Part shown: piece after piece, positions 50,895 through 62,954 of the stretch
Numbering within the stretch: position 1 is the first letter of the stretch
Layout of the letters: each line of letters opens with the position of its first letter
DNA from: Saccopteryx bilineata
Lineage: Eukaryota; Chordata; Mammalia; Chiroptera; Emballonuridae
Direction: 5' to 3'
NCBI RefSeq assembly: GCF_036850765.1
Contig: NC_089491.1
Coordinates: 185,359,520-185,423,519 of the forward strand
Length of the DNA: 64,000 nucleotides
Program-made: the position numbers and the translations under genes
The notes under the pieces: generated by a model
Seen by the model: only the letters and a program-made list of their open reading frames with translations
Database searches by the model: none
Told to the model about the DNA's origin: nothing

Positions 50895-51041
50895 CACAGT
50901 CCTCCTCGTCAGCACCATTCCCACAGTCGTTCACACCATCACAATGAAAAGTACGTGGTAAGCACTTGGTCAGATTCCCACAGGGAAAATATCCTTTTTG
51001 GCACAATGGGGTGATTGTGCTGCCTTCGGTCAGTGCAAAAT
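50895..51041 (-). CDS. RXFP2: RXFP2 exon 2: LDL-receptor class A module
   Basis: Encodes one LDLa module with six cysteines spaced as [27 protein letters not shown] and GNGADEEDC, followed by G. The acidic Asp/Glu residues near the last two cysteines form the usual calcium-binding site. In RXFP1/2 this N-terminal module acts as a tethered activator needed for signalling rather than high-affinity ligand binding. The exon is 147 bp, with acceptor ctttcactcag before ATTTTGCAC and donor G|GTGAGG. It starts two bases into a codon, so exon 1 must end with a single base; a G would give Asp. The NLT sequon is a likely N-glycosylation site. Confidence 0.95.
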
Positions 51042-52780
51042 CTGAGTGAAAGAGAGGATAAAAATCTTATGTAGCAGCAAGAAAGTATTAATATGGCCAA
51101 ACTCTTTTCATGTTGCTCCATTTAATTTTCACAAGAACCCTATGAAATGAGTTTGTTTGGTGTTATTCTTAATGCACAGTATCTATGAACAATATTCTTA
51201 ATTAGAACATTTTAAACAATTGTGATCATACCTAACATCAGCTACACCAAGAATGTAATCGAGGTGCATTTTGAACTCACTGCAAGAAGTCTACAGTAAA
51301 TACAAAAGCAATTGTCCTACTTTTGTAGAAAATCAAAGGCTTGTCCACTCCCAGAAATAGAAAGGTAAAACCATGAGCTCACAGGGTCAAAAGGATGAAT
51401 TTATTTACTTGCTAATCTTTTACAATAAAGATTTGAGGTGACATAGTAAAAAGTACATATAGAAAGGATGGAATAAGTATAAATTAGAGGGAAACCCAGA
51501 GCCACATTTGAATAAAGAGGTAATTGTAAGCAACAAAATCCCATTGAGCTCATAGTATGCCAGGTAGCTGGCACAGTTATGTAGCTTAGTTATTCTTGAG
51601 GTAAATCCATGTACGGGTGATATTGTCCTTTATATTTGAGGAATAAATGTAGTTATCCATGTGGAAAGTCACACAGAATAGATTGGAGTTATCTCCCTGA
51701 CTCCAGAGGCCACTCTTACTCACTGTCCTACGAGGATATCAACTGAATAAAGAACCTGTATTTTAAGAAGCATAAGTCCCCTATGAGGATGAATTAAAAG
51801 TGGTCTTCTTGGTCAGGGAACATAGGACAAGATGAATGAGAGTTGAACAATTGCTACGTTAAATGAAGGAATGCAGAAAGGAAAGAGAATTAATGTTTAC
51901 AGAAATACTATATCTAGGGATAAGATGACCAAGAAATTTCAGAACCTGAGATGTAAGAGACATCCTTGCAGTTTTGATGGAGTGTTTTCCAGGAAATAAA
52001 GAAATGTGTTTGCTGTACATACTCTAGTAGATTGGTGAAAGTCATGTATTTTTTAAAAAGGAGGGCAACATGAAACTTCACAGAAATAATTGATTTAGAA
52101 GAGTGTAGACTCGGGCATGGCTACAGCTCAGTATGACTACTTGAAAGGGACAAAGGATATTGGCAAAATGTCCCTGACCATGCCATTGAAGGTTAGCAGT
52201 GTAGCCAGAAATTTCCTTGGGTTGGTGTGACAACGTTTTTAATATGGCAGGAGGATAAAGAACAAATCTTTGTGGGTCACCTTCTACTTTGTGCTGAGTG
52301 TCTCTTAGTTGTTTTGGTGTTGCCATGTCCAGGTAAATATGAGGGAACGGAGGCTGGAAATGTGGAAGCACTATGACTCTGGATCTTGGGGAAATGCCAG
52401 GGAGAGCTGGGCCCTTTGAGCTCATGCTACCTTGTAACAAGGTGCTCTCCCACCAGTTTGGACACCAAGTTCTCCCAAAGTAGGTGAAGCCTGCTGCCTA
52501 TTGTTTAAGAAATAATGCCATTTGTTTTAGGGCAGGAGTTTGAGTTTCGGCACTAAAGCTATCTGAGTTATGAGTTCATGTTAAGCTTTTAGTGATATGA
52601 TTAGAAGAAGAGTGGAAGATTGGATTACTGGAGATTTAGTCCTTCAAGCATGCTAACGTTCAAATTTGTGCAAATGTATAGAAGAAGAGAGTCTAGCCTT
52701 CTCTTGGGAATGGCCAGCTGTGACACTGTCCACTCTCCCTGGAAGCTGGGAGTCTTCCCTGACTGGGCAGCATGGCCCTC
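51042..52780. other. Upstream of RXFP2 exon 2 (probably intron 1)
   Basis: The acceptor of exon 2 abuts this stretch, so at least its start is intron 1. A MIR-like piece lies at about 51545-51730. No signal-peptide exon was recognised. Confidence 0.6.
51545..51730 (-). repeat. MIR SINE
   Basis: Reverse-complement MIR: 'tcatagtatgccaggtagct' at the left and 'ggaaagtcacacagaataga' further right, ending near 'gactccagaggccactctt'. Confidence 0.7.
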
Positions 52781-52799
52781 AGAAACTTTTCTACCCTCT

Positions 52800-53410
52800 A
52801 TGACTGGTGCAGCCACTGTGGAAAACAGTATGGAGATTCCTCAAAAAATTAGAAATGGAACTGCCCTTTGACCCAGCCATCCCACTTATAGGAATATATC
52901 CCAAGGACACCATATCACCGACTGAAAAAAAAGAAATGCACCCTCATGTTTATGGCAGCATTGTTCACAATAGCGAAGATCTGAAAACAGCCAAAGTGTC
53001 CATCAGTGGACGAGTGGATTATAAGCAGTGTTACACATATACAATGGAATACTATGGGGCTATGAAAAAGAAGGAAATATTACCTTTTGCAACAATATGG
53101 AGGGACCTGGAAACTATTATGTTGAGTGAAATAAGCCAGGCAGAGAAAGAAAAATATCATATGACCTCACTCATTTGAGGAATCTAAGGAATAATGAGAA
53201 CTGAGGAACGGAATTAAGACAGAGGAGGGATCAAAGGGACCAGAGGAAAAGAGGACAGAGGGAAAGGGGATGACAGGATGGGATAAACTTGAAGGGAAGA
53301 GGGGAGGGCGCTGTAGGGAGGGGGGCAAGGGAGATGTTGAGGGGAATATGAAGGAGGGGAATGCATTCGGGGTGACCCTAGAATCTATGTAAACAATTAA
53401 ATTTAAAAAA
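52800..53410 (+). mobile_element. 5'-truncated L1: ORF2 C-terminus and 3' UTR
   Basis: The open frame 52807-53178 matches the ORF2 C-terminal region ([44 protein letters not shown]), including the conserved wording also seen in the L1 at 11017-11300. A G-rich 3' UTR and an A-rich end follow. The 3' UTR differs from that of the 3771-11663 element, so it is another L1 subfamily. Confidence 0.93.
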
Positions 53411-53533
53411 AACATAAAAAAATGAAAAAACAAAACAGAACAAAGAAGGCCCTAGCTCAAAGGGGTTGATGTGCACATGAACTAATGTGAAAGTTGTTGA
53501 GCACATAGAATTTCCTCTATAAGAACTTGTCTG
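53411..53533 (+). other. Intervening segment, candidate transduced flank
   Basis: About 120 bp between the L1 A-rich end and the SINE, with no repeat signature that I recognise. If the transduction reading is right, this came from downstream of the source L1. Confidence 0.5.
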
Positions 53534-53947
53534 AGTTTGACCAGTGGTGGCACAGTGGACAGAGTGCCAGATTGGGATGCAGAGGACCCAGGTTTGAAAC
53601 CCCAAGATTGCCAGCTTGAGCGCAGGGTCGCTGGCTTGAGCGTGGGATCATAGACATGACCCCATGGTTGCTGGCTTGAGGCCAAAGGTTGCTGCCTTAA
53701 GCCCAAGGTTGCTGGTTTGAGCCCAGGTCACTGGCTTGCACAAGGAGTCACTCTTCAGCTTCTGTAGTCCCCCGGTTAAGGCACATAAGAAAGCAATCAA
53801 TGAACAACTAAGGAGACTAAGGAGCCGCAAGGAAGAACTGATGCTTCTCATCTCTCTCGCTTCCTGTCTGTCTGTCTCTATCTGTCTCTCTCTCTCTGCC
53901 TCTTTCTCTGTCTCTGTCACCAATAAATAAATAAATAAATTTAAAAA
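53534..53947 (+). mobile_element. tRNA-derived SINE (same family as at 113 and 1259)
   Basis: Starts tttgaccagtggtggcacag, includes the B-box-like aggtttgaaacccc, repeated 'gctggcttgag' modules, a CT-rich run and an AATAAATAAATAA tail. Confidence 0.9.
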
Positions 53948-54469
53948 AGAAACTTTTCTACCCTCTGGATATTTGTTCTTACAAAAGCAAAATATGTTTT
54001 CTCCACTATTACTGAGTGGTGGATGAATGATTTACTATCGGCAGTAGGCCTAAGACCAGTTAGGTCTGACTATTTTAGAAAAAATCTCTGCTCTGAGAGT
54101 TGGGTTATGAAGTCTCTTCATGAGGACATATATAGTGAGTCATAGATTTTTCAAGCTCTTAATTTCTCTCTTGTAAAGATTTCTGGAGAGAGTAGTTTTA
54201 TGAAAACTAGTAGTCCTCCTATGTTTGGAATATGAGCAAGTGAGAGTCAACATATTTTAGTGTAGCAGCTTTGACATTTTTTAAAGATAGTAATTCATAG
54301 TTGGAAATAAATTTTGTATCACAGTGCAACACATAAGCACACAGACTGAAAACAAAATTTCATGAAATATTATTTGCTGTATCTATGGGCTGTACTCTGA
54401 TCATTGCTATTCAATCTTATTCACTTGTAAAGGGATCACAAGCTACTAAGTTGACCTCATGATTCATCC

Positions 54470-54770
54470 ACTAATGAGATATTACCCAATATTTATGATT
54501 CCACTTATATGTGGGATATAAAATAGAAATCCACAAACAAACATACAAAACAAACCCATAGACACAGACAGCAGTATGATAATTACCAGAGAGAAGGAGA
54601 TGGAGTAGGTAGAACAGGGAACAGGAAGACAAACATGCAGTGATGGAGGGAGACTGGACATTGGGACGTGAGCACACAATGCAATATACAGATGACCAGT
54701 GACTGAATTCAAATAATTTAGCAACTGGTTCTCTGTCTTAATGACCATTTTAATTATAAAAAAAAAAACC
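54470..54770 (+). mobile_element. L1 3'-end fragment
   Basis: Includes 'gattccacttatatgtggga', 'gataattaccagagagaagg' and 'gtgagcacacaatgcaatat', ending in an A11 run. The reverse-strand open frames here are shadows of this repeat. Confidence 0.85.
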
Positions 54771-55169
54771 CCGATATACCAAAAGGTAGTTTATTATTTC
54801 ATGCATTTAATACTTAAATAAGAACATAAAAGAGGTATACAAAGCTAGGTCATAAAAGTTTTAAAATATTAATGAAAAAATATTAAATAATACCTGACAA
54901 AAAACAATAAAACTTTTTAAAAGATACTTCCATATTGTTTCTTGATTGGAGTCCTAACTTGCAATTTTTTCACCTATGGACAAAATGAGCATTTCTCAAT
55001 GGCACTTAGAATACGCTGTTGCACAGATGAACATTGAAAAAGAGTAAGGAATGTAAATTTGTAGTTTCCACATTGGGCGGCTGTCCAGGCTCCCACTTTA
55101 GAAAGAACTCTGATAACAAGTGCCATTTTAACAACCGGTTCACAGAACTCAACAAAAAACTAGGTATCG

Positions 55170-55310
55170 GTTCTGCCAAACTGGTGCAAACTGGCTGAAT
55201 CCCACCACGGCAGATGATGATGTATTATAGATTTGTACACTTGAAACATATTCTTATTAACCAATGTTACTCCAATAAATTTAATGAAATTGAAAAAATT
55301 TCAAAACTCA
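55170..55310 (+). mobile_element. L1 3'-end fragment
   Basis: Reads gatgatgtattatagatttg, tacacttgaaacatattctt and 'attaaccaatgttactccaa', the standard L1 terminus. Confidence 0.8.
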
Positions 55311-55369
55311 AAAAAATATATTAATTAGCAATAAAGTGCTCTGAAGACCATCAGACCTGCCTGGATGAA

Positions 55370-55565
55370 CATTCTCTCAGCCATTCACTAGCTATGTGAC
55401 TTTCAAGCAAGCTCCTTAACATCTTTCAACTTGAGTTTTCTCACATTTAAAATAAAGTTGATGATAATAGCCCCTCCCAGAGGGTCTGTTTCAAGAATGA
55501 GACAAATCAGTGCTTCTGAAGTACTGGACAGTGCCTGGCCCATGGAGAGCCCTTGATAATGTAGG
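55370..55565 (+). repeat. MIR SINE
   Basis: Forward MIR: 'cactagctatgtgactttca', 'gttttctcacatttaaaata' and 'acagtgcctggcccatggag'. Confidence 0.85.
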
Positions 55566-56940
55566 CATAAGGGCAAGTTCAACACAAGGCAAAAAAAAAC
55601 AGGGCTGTAAAAAGGAAGCTTTAGTGTCAAATGTAAACTTTCTGTGCCTTTGCATCGTGTGACTTTTATGAACAAAAAAAAAATAAGGACTATCATTCTA
55701 TAAAAAAATAAGGACTATCATAAAGCTTCTCCTACTTTTTCATATTATTCTATTTTTAAAACCATGTGACATATGACATTTGTGGTTTATATCTTAAGTA
55801 GCCTTGAATCTCTTTTGAAAGCTAATGGGGGAGTTGTAAATGATAAATAAGCAATGAAAATGTCTTCACAACCTATAAAATAGTAATATTTTCTGAATGA
55901 TCTAGAAGAGTTGATTAAATATTGATTAAAGACAATTTTGAAGTAGAAAGCTGAGGGTGGGTGGGATATTTTGAAGGCTATGTGTCGATTGTGTTCCCTT
56001 ATAGGATTATCATGAAGATAACCTTGAGTTTTTTGAGGCTGGATCCAACTAAATACCTACTTTACAGATGCAGACTCCCTTAGAAGGAGGTAAGCAATTA
56101 GCTGTCACTGACAGGAGGGATGGAGATTATTCCCTTCTCCCTGGAAAATATTGGGCTACATGTAGCTAGTATGGTGAAGAAAGGGGAGGGGAATGGCTGA
56201 CCATGTACAAACAGAAATAGTTGGTTGAATTTCTGTTAATTTTTCATCTTTCACCAGTTAATGCCTTCCTGAAGACATCTCAGTGTAAAAATTTAGAAAA
56301 ATTTAAAAAAATGTAATCTATTCCTTACTCTGTACCCTCTATACCTTAAGTCCTTATAGTTCAACTTAATGCCTGGTAGTTACTTGGTGCTGGATAAGGA
56401 TTTTAATGAATGAATGAGTTAACGGGTCAGTTAGGAATAAAAGAGAAAGTAAAAAAAAGACCCTTCCAGGATGTAAACTTCCCAAAGTTGCAGGCTTATG
56501 CATTTATTGTGATAACAAAGCATTGTTTAGTCTTCTGTGTACTTCATTGTTCATCCTGTTCTTCCATTATGCAATCTAAAACACAACGAGGAACCTTGCC
56601 TGTATTTGGCACTCACTGGAAATGTATCAGTCTGTAGAAAGCACATTCTGCTGCCTGCACTTCCTGCCATCCATGGAAGTAAAGAGAGTTAGTTTTGTAG
56701 AATCTTTAGGATTATAGAAATGGAGGAGCTACTTAAAATTTAGATTGATAGCTTCTTCAGTGATTTCTATGGGACCCTTGCCTAATACACAGCTGAGAGG
56801 AGGTTGGTACATGGAAAAGAAAATTATTCAGTTATACTCCTTCTTTTTCTCTCTTCTGATATATTCTGAATATGTATGTCCAAAGGAATTTTAAAATGAC
56901 TTCTTGATAGCCCTTTGAAGCCAACCAGACTGTGCCCCAA

Positions 56941-57277
56941 ATACTTTTATTATTATTTGTTATTATTATTATTATTATTTTAAATGAGAGGAGGGGAGAT
57001 AGAGAGACAGACTTTTGCAGGTGCCCTGACCAGGATCCACCTGGCAACCCACATTTGAGGCTAATGCTTGGACCAACTGAGCTATCATCAGTGCCTAGGG
57101 CCAACGCTCAACCAAGCAAGCCACTGGCTGTGGGAAGAGAAGAGGGAGAGGAGGGAGAGACGGAAGGGGAGAGAAGCAGGTGGTTGCTTCTCACATGTGC
57201 CTTGATCAAGAATTAAACCTGAGACGTCCATACACGGGGTTGTTGCTCTATCCACTGAGCAAACCAGCCAGGGCCCC
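56941..57277 (-). mobile_element. Diverged tRNA-derived SINE, minus orientation
   Basis: Minus strand starts ggccctggctggtttgctca with a CAGGTTTAATTC B-box-like motif and ends in an (ATTATT)-derived tail. Near-duplicates ccccaaatacttt and ccccaataatacttt flank it. Confidence 0.85.
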
Positions 57278-58824
57278 AATAATACTTTTTGATGCCTGTC
57301 AACATCTTCCTTGTGTTATTCAGAAACAACAGATGAGAACTAGCTTTTAGTTCTGAGTTTGAAAATCCTTGGAGCTGTACAAGTCTCTCTTTGCTTTCTT
57401 TGATTCTCTGCCAGTGCTGGTCCTGCATGACTTTCATCCCCTGAGTCTGATATTCTGGTTGAGACTCTCTTCACAGTTACATCAGGGATGACAGCACCAT
57501 GGTCCCAGAGGGAGCACAGAGGACCTTGAACAATGAGGCCTCTTTCCAGAGTGTACCACTCCTAGTGGAGTTCAATTCAGTCTAGATGGATGGAGCCACT
57601 GCCATTTACTCTGAAGAGCCAACTACTGCAGTACCAGAAGAAATACTCATTTAACATCTGGAAAATGTTAACTGAGTGCCTCCTCTGTCCTATGGCAACA
57701 AGGCAAATCATGGCCATTATCACCTGGAGCTCAAGGGCTACAATCTCTGAGAGGAGCAGCAGCACTGCCCAGGACTGTTCTGACATGATGCCAAGGTGAA
57801 TCCAGCTCATTTGCTGAGTCCACCTGTCAGAAGCCCTACTACTTCTGGGAAGAGTGTAAGTGTCACTAAAAGTGCACCTTTGCAGGGTGGATGATTTATT
57901 GTTTGTTTGAAAGAATCTAGTAAAATGATCCTTAAAAGCTCTTAGGTTAAGGTGAGTGGAAAGAAATAAGCCTCTCAGATGTTGTTTTTTAAACTTAGAA
58001 ATCTTATGCTTTTCTGCTTTTATGTTTGGTCCTCCTTACCTGGACGGGAGTGTGAGACCTCATTAGTCCGAATATGGAGAATTCACGTTCAGTTCCACGC
58101 ACACATTTCCCCCACCTCCTTCTCCTGTCAGAGATTCCCACCTTAACTGCATTTCTGTAAGCCCTCATTTTCTGTCATGTTCTTCTGAAACAAACAAATC
58201 CCAGGCTGGTTAACGTCCCACAGGGTCCTACTCACAGATTTACTGCAGGAGCTGTCACCTATCTCCCTCCTCAGATGACCTCTTGATGTTTGAACAGACA
58301 GATTTGGAGAAATAATGCTTAATTTTGTGAAACAGAGTATAAGCTCAATACATATTGATTTAAATTGGGGTGGGGGAGGGATTTCAAATTGTTAATATCA
58401 CCCTTAACAGGCTTGGTTATCAGCTCCATGTCCCCTTTGGCTGTGTGCTGTTACCTAGTCACAAACTAAATGTCATGGTCTTTGATGGGTTCTAAGGTAT
58501 ATATAAAGGCACAAGAAAGACTTCTCTTCCAAAAAGATCTCTTCTATGACCAGTAAACTGCTTAAATTCACCAGTAGAGATGCATTTTTTTTAGTTAAAA
58601 TCTTTTTTTTTCAGTATTTAATTACTTATCTTGTTTTGCATGAGTTTGAGAAACTATCTTCTTCCTAAAACCTGGCTGAGCATAGTGAGCTCAGAGAATG
58701 AACGCTCTGGTGGGTGAAGGAAAAAGAACTTGGAGAGGGTGACCTTGAAATAGACAGGCGGAACCTGATGGAACTTGGCCTGGGAACTATGGAGAGGAGA
58801 GAAGGTGGTACCTTTTCCCCTTTG

Positions 58825-58864
<40 letters not shown>

Positions 58865-59440
58865 TTCCTCTCTAATTCATTGACTGCTCTGTCTCAAGGG
58901 ATTTTCACTGACTGATCTTCTAGTTGATGGTAGTTCTTCCAAACTGACCTGCATATATGTAACTGGGAAGGACATACCTCCCAGAAAGTGGGTACCACTC
59001 ACTGAACCTTTCTCTCATGATGCACAAAAGGTAAAGGTTATTATTTCTGTCTGTGGTGAAGCCTTCCATCTGTAGTCTATAGAATTCCATTTAACTTCAT
59101 CTTTTTAGAATACCTCTCCATTAATCCTTTACTTTACCCCCTATATTTTCAAAATTCCTATCTCTCAACTGGTTTTTCTATTATCATTAATCTTATTCAA
59201 TCAGCTTACATCTAAAAAATAAACCAAGCAAGCAAGCAACCAATCAACCCAAATCCCATATCCGCAGTACAACTGAAACAGACTTCTCCCGTCAAAATTA
59301 AGTTTCTCAGAAAAAATTGTACAAGCTGATGTCTTCACTTCCTCATCACCCTTTCTTCAATTCACAGTTTTCAGCCTTAGCCTTGCTGCTCCATTAAAAT
59401 TCTTCAACCAAAGTCATTAATATCCTCTTTGTTACTAAAT
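57278..59440. other. Non-coding stretch, no gene seen
   Basis: No convincing exon. Contains the (TC)n run at 58829-58861. A donor-like TCCAG|GTAAGG on the minus strand at about 58040 has no supporting coding sequence. Confidence 0.5.
58829..58861. repeat. (TC)n microsatellite
   Basis: Pure TC dinucleotide run. Confidence 0.95.
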
Positions 59441-59449
59441 GCAATAAAT

Positions 59450-59680
59450 GTGTTTATTTGTTTACTTGTTTTTAGTTTTTCCATTGATTTAACTGACAAA
59501 GAGAGAAAGAGAAAGGAGGGAAAAGATAGAGAGAAACATCAATTCATGTTCCACTCAGTTGTTCCATTTTTAGTTATGCACTTGTTGATTGCCTCTTGTA
59601 CATTCCTTCACTGGGAATCCAACCCACAACCTCGATGTTCCAGAAAGGATGCCCTATCCATTGAGCCATCTGGCTAGGGC
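59450..59680 (-). mobile_element. tRNA-derived SINE (Ves-like), minus orientation
   Basis: Minus strand starts ggccctagccagatggctca, has a tgggttggattcccag B-box region and the 'gaggcaatcaacaagtgcat' and 'gatgtttctctcta' blocks typical of vespertilionid-type SINEs, then a CT-rich run. It is visibly different from the long SINEs elsewhere in the window. Confidence 0.8.
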
Positions 59681-59699
59681 CAATGCCATATGTATTTTT

Positions 59700-60479
59700 T
59701 AGTCTCTATTTTACTTAGTTCTCTGCAGCATTTGAATCACCATGTCACCAGGTTAAAACCTCTTTTTTCCGTTGGCTTTGTGGTATTTCACTGTCCTGGT
59801 TTACTTCCTTCGTCTCCATAGTTTCTAATGGTTCCCTTTCTGCTTTTCTCTTTAATGCACTGGCTCCTTTTTCTCTGTAATTCCCCTGAATATCACCTGC
59901 ATACATTAGGTCAGAGGTTTCTTAGACCAATCAAATCAATTACAGAATTTAGAGGGACCTGCAAAAAGTTACTGATATTTTAGATTGTCAAATAAGAACA
60001 TTAAAAATCTTAAGACACCATGCATTTTATAATAATGGTTTATTAGAAAAATAGTATTTACTTGTTCAAAATCACAGAAGGAAAGATAATCATTTGGAAA
60101 GAATACAGTTAGCTTTATGAAAACCTTACTCACTTCTTTGTGCTCCTGGGCTGGTGAAACCTTCATTCCTGACAACTATGGACACAGTATTTAGAACTAT
60201 GTGTGAAAAAATTGTATCTGGTGATGTTACAGAATTCTTAAGGAGGTGACTCCTCTGTTCTGTCACCCACAAATATTTACTCCTCCTTTGTCACTTGTCT
60301 TTAACTTTGTTTATGACAGGGGCTCCAGAGATGGAACTATCAGACCCTGACTTTCAAATAACGATGCAAACTAAAAATACAAGGTGATACACTTGGTTTA
60401 ATTAAGGCTATCTATAAACCCCATTGCATATAATGCACTTGACAGTGAACTTCGTAAGACCTTCCCTTTGAGATTAAAG
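59700..60479. other. Non-coding stretch, no gene seen
   Basis: No recognised exon or repeat; ordinary AT-rich DNA. Confidence 0.5.
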
Positions 60480-61970
60480 AGAGGATGGTAGTGTCACTGC
60501 TCCAACATCTGTTCAACACTCTACATGAAGGGCTTAGCAAGAGCAGTAAGGCAAGGCAAGTTAGTCAATGGCATAAATATTGGAAGAGAAGACATAAAAC
60601 GGTCATTGTTCATGAATGCTAGGATTGTGAATATAAAATCCAAAACAATAAGTTATTAGTATTTGTGAGTTTAACCAAGTTTCTGTAAAATCAATCTAAA
60701 ACATACCTTTTAGATAGCATCAACAGTGTCATATATTTAAGAATAACTCTAATAAAAGTCTGTAAGACATTTATGTAAAGTATATGAAATTATTAGAGGT
60801 ATTAAAGACCTAAATAAATGGAGACTTAATATTTCAAGATGTTAATTATTCTCCCAAAGTGATCTATAGGTTGAAAGCAATCACAATAAAAATCCAGGAG
60901 TTTGCATACATGTGTGTGTAGAAATGGATAAATTGTTTCTAAAGGGCATGTGGTAGAAGAATAAGTCAGTGTTGAAGAACAACTTGAGAGAACTTACTTA
61001 TATATCAAGATTTATTAAGGAACAATAATTCAGATAGTATGATACTGGTAAAAAGATAGGGAAAAATAGACCAATGGAATGGAATAGGAAGTTCAGAAGA
61101 AGAGACACACAGACAAACATCTGATTTATGACCAAGTGGCAGTGGAGAGGGACAGTTGATTCTAGGTGGACTATACATCTAAATATGACAGATAAAACAA
61201 GAGAGTTTTTGAAAGATAACATAGGAGAAAACCTTCATGACATTGGGGTAAAGATTTTAAGAAGAATACAAAAAAAAGCATTAATCATAATGGAAAAGAG
61301 CTAAATTAAACTGTATTAAAATTAAGGACTTCTGTTTTATAAAAGAAAAAGCCACCATTAAGAAATTGTAAAGGCAAGCTTCAGAATAGAATATATTTGC
61401 AAAAATAAGTCAGTAATTAGAATGTATATTTTATAAATTAATAAGGAAGAGATGAACAATATATAGAAAAATGGGTAAGAAACTTGAATATAAACTATGC
61501 ACAAGAAAATATTAAAATGGGCAGATAATATCTGAAAAGTATTAAATCTAATTAGTAATGGGGGAAGTGCTAATTAAACGATAATAAATTATCACTACAG
61601 ATTACTGGTATGGCTATAATTTAAAACTAACCAATCCCACATTATGTGGTGAGAATGTGAAGCTATGGTGTGAGTGTTCATTGAAACAACTGCTTTGAGA
61701 AATGGTTGGTCATTCTCTCCCAAACGTAAAGCTGGCAAGCCTCCTGTGTCAGCAGGTTTTCTTTTAGGATGTGCCAATAGAAATGTCTGCATGTGTGCAC
61801 CAACTGACTCAGACCAAAATAGGCAGAGATTCATTATTCATCACAGTCCCAAAGTGTAAACAATACAAACGTCCTTGAAAAATCAAACAGGTAGAAATTG
61901 TGGTATCTTCATCAATAGCATACTATATAGTACTGAAAATGAACAAAGTCATTCAGATCAAGCATAGCCA
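60480..61970 (+). mobile_element. Old, degenerate L1 ORF2 fragment
   Basis: Many L1 ORF2 phrases survive at DNA level: 'ggcttagcaagagcagtaag', 'catgaatgctaggattgtga' (decayed catalytic region), 'atagaccaatggaatggaat', 'aattaaggacttctgtttta' and 'ggttggtcattctctc'. Reading frame is lost throughout. Much older than the L1 at 3771. Confidence 0.8.
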
Positions 61971-62950
61971 AGGGCAGTTTTTCCTTTGCCATTTACATTG
62001 ATTGCTATCTTCAAACACTCCTGGCAGCCCTGACATCTATAGAAATGAGATGTGAAGACTTAGCTTGTCTTGGTCTCTCCATATGAAATGCAATTTCCTT
62101 TTTTTTCCACTCCATCCTTTTTTTTTGTTATTTATCTCAGAAGTCATTTCTGTGAACACTTTCCTGATCCCCTCCAAGACCATTATTTCTTCTTCCCAAA
62201 GCATGTTGGACATACCTCTATTGCAGTATTTATGGTATTTTATTATAGTTATAGATTTTTTCTCTTTTTTTCATAATTTACTGTGCCCACTTATGGAGGG
62301 ATATTTATTAATTTTGAATTTCCCAATGCCTGGTAAAGTTCTCAATTTCTAGCACATGCCATACACCTCAAAATTGATATCCAAGTTTGATTAACATTTT
62401 CAGAGACAGTAATGCTGTTTCCACAGCTGGGCTACATACACCTAAAACCTTGTATGTGGAAGTGGGGAGCACATTGCTACTTCAGTGATAATCCATGTCA
62501 GAAATAAAGGCCCAATATGGGTGCACACGTTGGACACGTTATCAGTGTGGGTTAGGTGCACATAGAAGCATTATACTGTACTTAGTTTTCTTTTCTTTCT
62601 TTATCTTATATCAATGCTTCAGTTTCTTATGTTGACATTTTTGCTTGAAGGTCTCTACCATTGGAGAGGAGCCATGGGTCGGCCTCTCCTAAAACTCAAG
62701 TGGACTCCATGTATGTTAGAGTAAGGTAGCCCACATTCACTTATCATACTGTATGCTCTACATCTACAGGTAATTTCCTCATGCATTACTTTTTGCAAAA
62801 CTCTTGCAATTCATACAAACAATAGATTAAAAAACATAGCATTCACAAAATTCTGTGCTGTTAAGGAGGGCAACTTATATCTCCCATTGATAATTTTAGT
62901 TTTAGTTATTGCAATGAGCATGGCATTTTCAAGTGAGAAACAGAAAACAA
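61971..62950. other. Non-coding stretch with possible L2-like sequence
   Basis: 62080-62345 is CT-rich and ends near 'cccaatgcctggtaaagttc', which resembles an L2 3' end. Otherwise nothing recognised. Confidence 0.4.
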
Positions 62951-62954
62951 CCAT

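Larger units (their letters stand above)
52781..53966 (+). mobile_element. Composite insertion: L1 3' end plus downstream DNA plus SINE within one target-site duplication
   Basis: A perfect 19-bp duplication, agaaacttttctaccctct, lies at 52781-52799 and 53948-53966. Between them are a 5'-truncated L1 3' end (52800 to about 53410), about 120 bp of non-repeat sequence, and a tRNA-derived SINE ending in an A-rich tail at 53947. No second duplication separates the L1 from the SINE. The simplest reading is one retrotransposition event copying an L1 read-through transcript. Confidence 0.85.
53967..56930. other. Non-coding stretch with old L1 and MIR pieces
   Basis: Holds an L1 3' end (54470-54770), another L1 end (about 55170-55310) and a MIR (about 55370-55565). 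No gene seen. Confidence 0.6.

Noticed and set aside
54471..54748. Minus-strand frames with hydrophobic stretches
   Set aside because: They are antisense to an L1 3'-end fragment.
58030..58110. Donor-like TCCAG|GTAAGG on the minus strand, considered as RXFP2 exon 1
   Set aside because: The preceding sequence gives no ATG-started signal peptide in the needed phase.
59969..60175. Minus-strand frame containing AAGAA|GTGAGTAAG, considered as an exon
   Set aside because: It does not resemble a signal peptide or RXFP2, and the frame is short and without an upstream partner.
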